Origin: Deltaproteobacteria bacterium RIFCSPLOWO2_02_56_12
Lineage (GTDB): Bacteria; Desulfobacterota; Binatia; UBA9968
NCBI GenBank assembly: GCA_001799045.1
Contig: MGRY01000118.1
Coordinates: 1,394 to 9,556 of the forward strand
DNA length: 8,163 bases
Reading direction: 5' to 3'
Shown here: positions 6,412 through 8,163 of the stretch, one piece after another
Layout: each line of letters opens with the position of its first letter
How positions within the stretch are numbered: position 1 is the stretch's first letter
The notes under the pieces: model-generated
Databases searched by the model: none
What the model was told of the DNA's origin: nothing
What the model saw: only the letters and a program-made list of their open reading frames with translations
Made by a program: the position numbers and the translations under genes

Positions 6412-8163
6412 TTATAATCCTTCCGCGTTATGGCATGTTCCACACGCAGCAGTATATGGAATGGGCATCGCCCTGGCCGGCTCGACACCCTTCACGGCTG
6501 AATTGTTTTTTCTGGGGACATCGAAGAGATGCGATGTGATGTCGTTCACCCAGTAATTCTTGCCGTCTTTCCTCGCCAGGCCCTTTCCGAGACCGGCGCC
6601 TGTCTGCATGGTTTTGGGATTATGGCAGTCGACGCAATTAATCTGCATGGCATGCGGCATGCCGATCTTCGCAGCAGTATGGGCCTTCACATCGGCCGTC
6701 TCCTGGTGGCAACCGACGCATAGGGTATTCTTGCCATCCCTTACCGCTTGTCTGAGCTGGTGCTTGACTTCGGACATGCCGTGGGGATCGTGGCAGTTCG
6801 AACACGTCATGAGCTGCTTTCCGTTTATGTACTTCTTTGACCTGATGAAATCGGTCCCCTGCTGGTGATGGGATTTTGAGTGGACCTTGTCGGGCCAGAA
6901 GTCTGTCTGGGCCGCATCTTCTCTGGTGGTATGGTTGATGAGGTACTCGTTCCTGCTGATGCCGGGAATGAGCATCCTGTTTTCCTTGCTGACCGGCTGA
7001 TCGTTTTTGAGGTTGCCCTGCGGCCTGCTGTGGCATTGGTCGCAGATGACTGTCGCCCTTTCAGAAGCGAGTTTCCCCGGGCTTACGATCGTCGATGCCT
7101 TTTTCGCTTGCGGCGACCTGACGTGCTCGGAGCCGGGGCCGTGGCAGACCTCGCAGCCGATGTTCAACTCATTGGGTATGCCGTCGCCGTCGATATCGGC
7201 CTCGCCGTTGGGGTCATTGACCGCGCCGGCAACGAAGCCACCCCCCGCGGTCGGGGTAAGGGTATATCCGGTGTAATGGCACGATGCGCAGTCAATCTCG
7301 AACGACTTCTTTGCCGGCGGATCGGTCAGCTTCTTCGTCGCCTCGTTGAAGAGCCAGTCCGCGTGATAGTCTCTCCACGGCTTTCTCGTCCGGTCGTTGT
7401 AGCTCTCGTTTCCGAGTGAATTGTACTGGACAAACGGGAAGAGAGAGCCGTTCGCCCGGAAAAGGTAGCGCTGCTTGTAAAGGCCGCCGCCGTAGGTCAT
7501 CTCTACGGTGTAGACCTTTGGAGCGTCGGAGGGATCTTTCACATTTTCGGTTTTGAATTTCAGTTTGCCGTCGCTGTCTTTGAAAAATGTCGCGGTAAAG
7601 CTGACCGATGCGGGGTCCGCAGGCATCTTCTCGGACATCACATATTTGTCGAACCCTCTGCCTTTATCGAAATTGTAAAAATAAAACTTGATGCCCGCCA
7701 TCAGCTTGTTCAGGCCGTCATTGAAATTGGGGAAGCGGGAATGATCCTGCAAACCGCTCGGTTTCCCGACCACGCTGATGCCGAGCTTGTGGAGCGTCTT
7801 CTTTTCGCTCCCGTACTGCTGATGGCACATCAGGCACTGCGAAGTGCCGACGTGGGTTGCGTTGTCGGGAATCCTGCCCGAAAGAAGTATCTTGATCGGC
7901 TTCCCCGAGACAGCAGACGCCGATACCGCCTTATTGGACTGGTCTCCGCCGGGGAGATGCTCTTTATCGGACGGCTCGACGTAAATGAAGTAGTTTCCGT
8001 CAGCGACTTTTGCTATGGTGAAGTTGCCTTTCTTATCCGTCGTCGCTTTCTGGTACTTATCCCTGTTCGCCGCGAGGGTATCCTCCATCGGTTCATCATT
8101 AGGGGCATTTTTCTTAATGTCGATCGACGGCGGCTTTCTCAACGCCACTACATCGGCGGTCGG
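6412..8163 (-). CDS. Large exported multiheme cytochrome c (c554-like), N-terminus beyond the window
   Basis: The visible 583 residues end at TAA and the frame is open through the right edge (…PTADVVALRKPP), so the start and signal peptide lie outside; the internal GTG at 8148 is not the start. A segment at about 40-63 (TTDKKGNFTIAKVADGNYFIYV) looks like the end of a carboxypeptidase-regulatory-like beta-sandwich. Eight CXXCH motifs start near residues 110, 292, 337, 374, 454, 482, 510 and 574. The first two are separated by about 178 heme-free residues rich in beta-type sequence, including a YTVEMTYGGGLYKQRYL stretch. CASCHYTG followed by GCEVCHGPGSEH is typical of c554-like multiheme cytochromes. 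DIDGDGIPNE (323-332) resembles a calcium-binding loop. Many extra histidines allow bis-His coordination. It is probably periplasmic or surface-exposed. The electron partner is unknown; the triheme cytochrome gene downstream is the nearest candidate. Confidence 0.9.
   Translation of the reverse strand, partial: PTADVVALRKPPSIDIKKNAPNDEPMEDTLAANRDKYQKATTDKKGNFTIAKVADGNYFIYVEPSDKEHLPGGDQSNKAVSASAVSGKPIKILLSGRIPDNATHVGTSQCLMCHQQYGSEKKTLHKLGISVVGKPSGLQDHSRFPNFNDGLNKLMAGIKFYFYNFDKGRGFDKYVMSEKMPADPASVSFTATFFKDSDGKLKFKTENVKDPSDAPKVYTVEMTYGGGLYKQRYLFRANGSLFPFVQYNSLGNESYNDRTRKPWRDYHADWLFNEATKKLTDPPAKKSFEIDCASCHYTGYTLTPTAGGGFVAGAVNDPNGEADIDGDGIPNELNIGCEVCHGPGSEHVRSPQAKKASTIVSPGKLASERATVICDQCHSRPQGNLKNDQPVSKENRMLIPGISRNEYLINHTTREDAAQTDFWPDKVHSKSHHQQGTDFIRSKKYINGKQLMTCSNCHDPHGMSEVKHQLRQAVRDGKNTLCVGCHQETADVKAHTAAKIGMPHAMQINCVDCHNPKTMQTGAGLGKGLARKDGKNYWVNDITSHLFDVPRKNNSAVKGVEPARAMPIPYTAACGTCHNAEGL

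Overview
The window reads as chromosome from a Gram-negative, respiratory and probably anaerobic bacterium rich in multiheme c-type cytochromes. Three cytochrome genes carry 19 CXXCH heme motifs in about 3 kb of coding sequence, next to a twin-arginine-exported iron-sulfur protein and an NrfD-type membrane subunit. Desulfobacterota (Geobacter-like or syntrophic), Nitrospirota or NC10-type lineages fit this best. That placement rests on gene content only and is not proven.

Every gene I support lies on the minus strand, so transcription runs from high to low coordinates. From the right: (i) 6412-8163, a large exported cytochrome of the c554-like multiheme type with 8 visible hemes, cut off at its N-terminus by the window edge; (ii) 5923-6282, a small triheme c7-type periplasmic cytochrome; (iii) a 398-bp non-coding region with several inverted repeats and a textbook sigma-54 promoter; (iv) a tight three-gene operon, malate dehydrogenase - citrate synthase - biotin-dependent carboxyltransferase subunit (pycB/oadA type), all strong matches; (v) a candidate terminator and a second sigma-54-like promoter; (vi) an operon of membrane-anchored octaheme cytochrome, Tat-exported 4x[4Fe-4S] protein and NrfD-like membrane protein, the last running off the left edge.

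The central operon meets at one metabolite: malate dehydrogenase and the pyruvate-carboxylase-type subunit can both supply oxaloacetate, and citrate synthase consumes it. The carboxyltransferase gene lacks a biotinyl domain, so its biotin carrier and biotin carboxylase must be encoded elsewhere. The left operon looks like a quinone-linked redox complex of the NrfD/FeS/multiheme-cytochrome kind, comparable in composition to the Cbc4-type complexes of Geobacter, moving electrons between the membrane quinone pool and periplasmic hemes. The two cytochromes on the right are plausible periplasmic partners.

The most notable signal is regulatory. The promoter before the carbon-metabolism operon matches the sigma-54 consensus at every specified base. 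A second site before the octaheme operon keeps the GG-N10-GC core and shares the 10-mer TTTGGCATAA with it. This suggests that central oxaloacetate metabolism and the membrane redox complex are switched on together by sigma-54 and an enhancer-binding protein. The second site also helps choose the start codon of the octaheme gene. No mobile elements, CRISPR arrays, tRNA or rRNA genes were seen.
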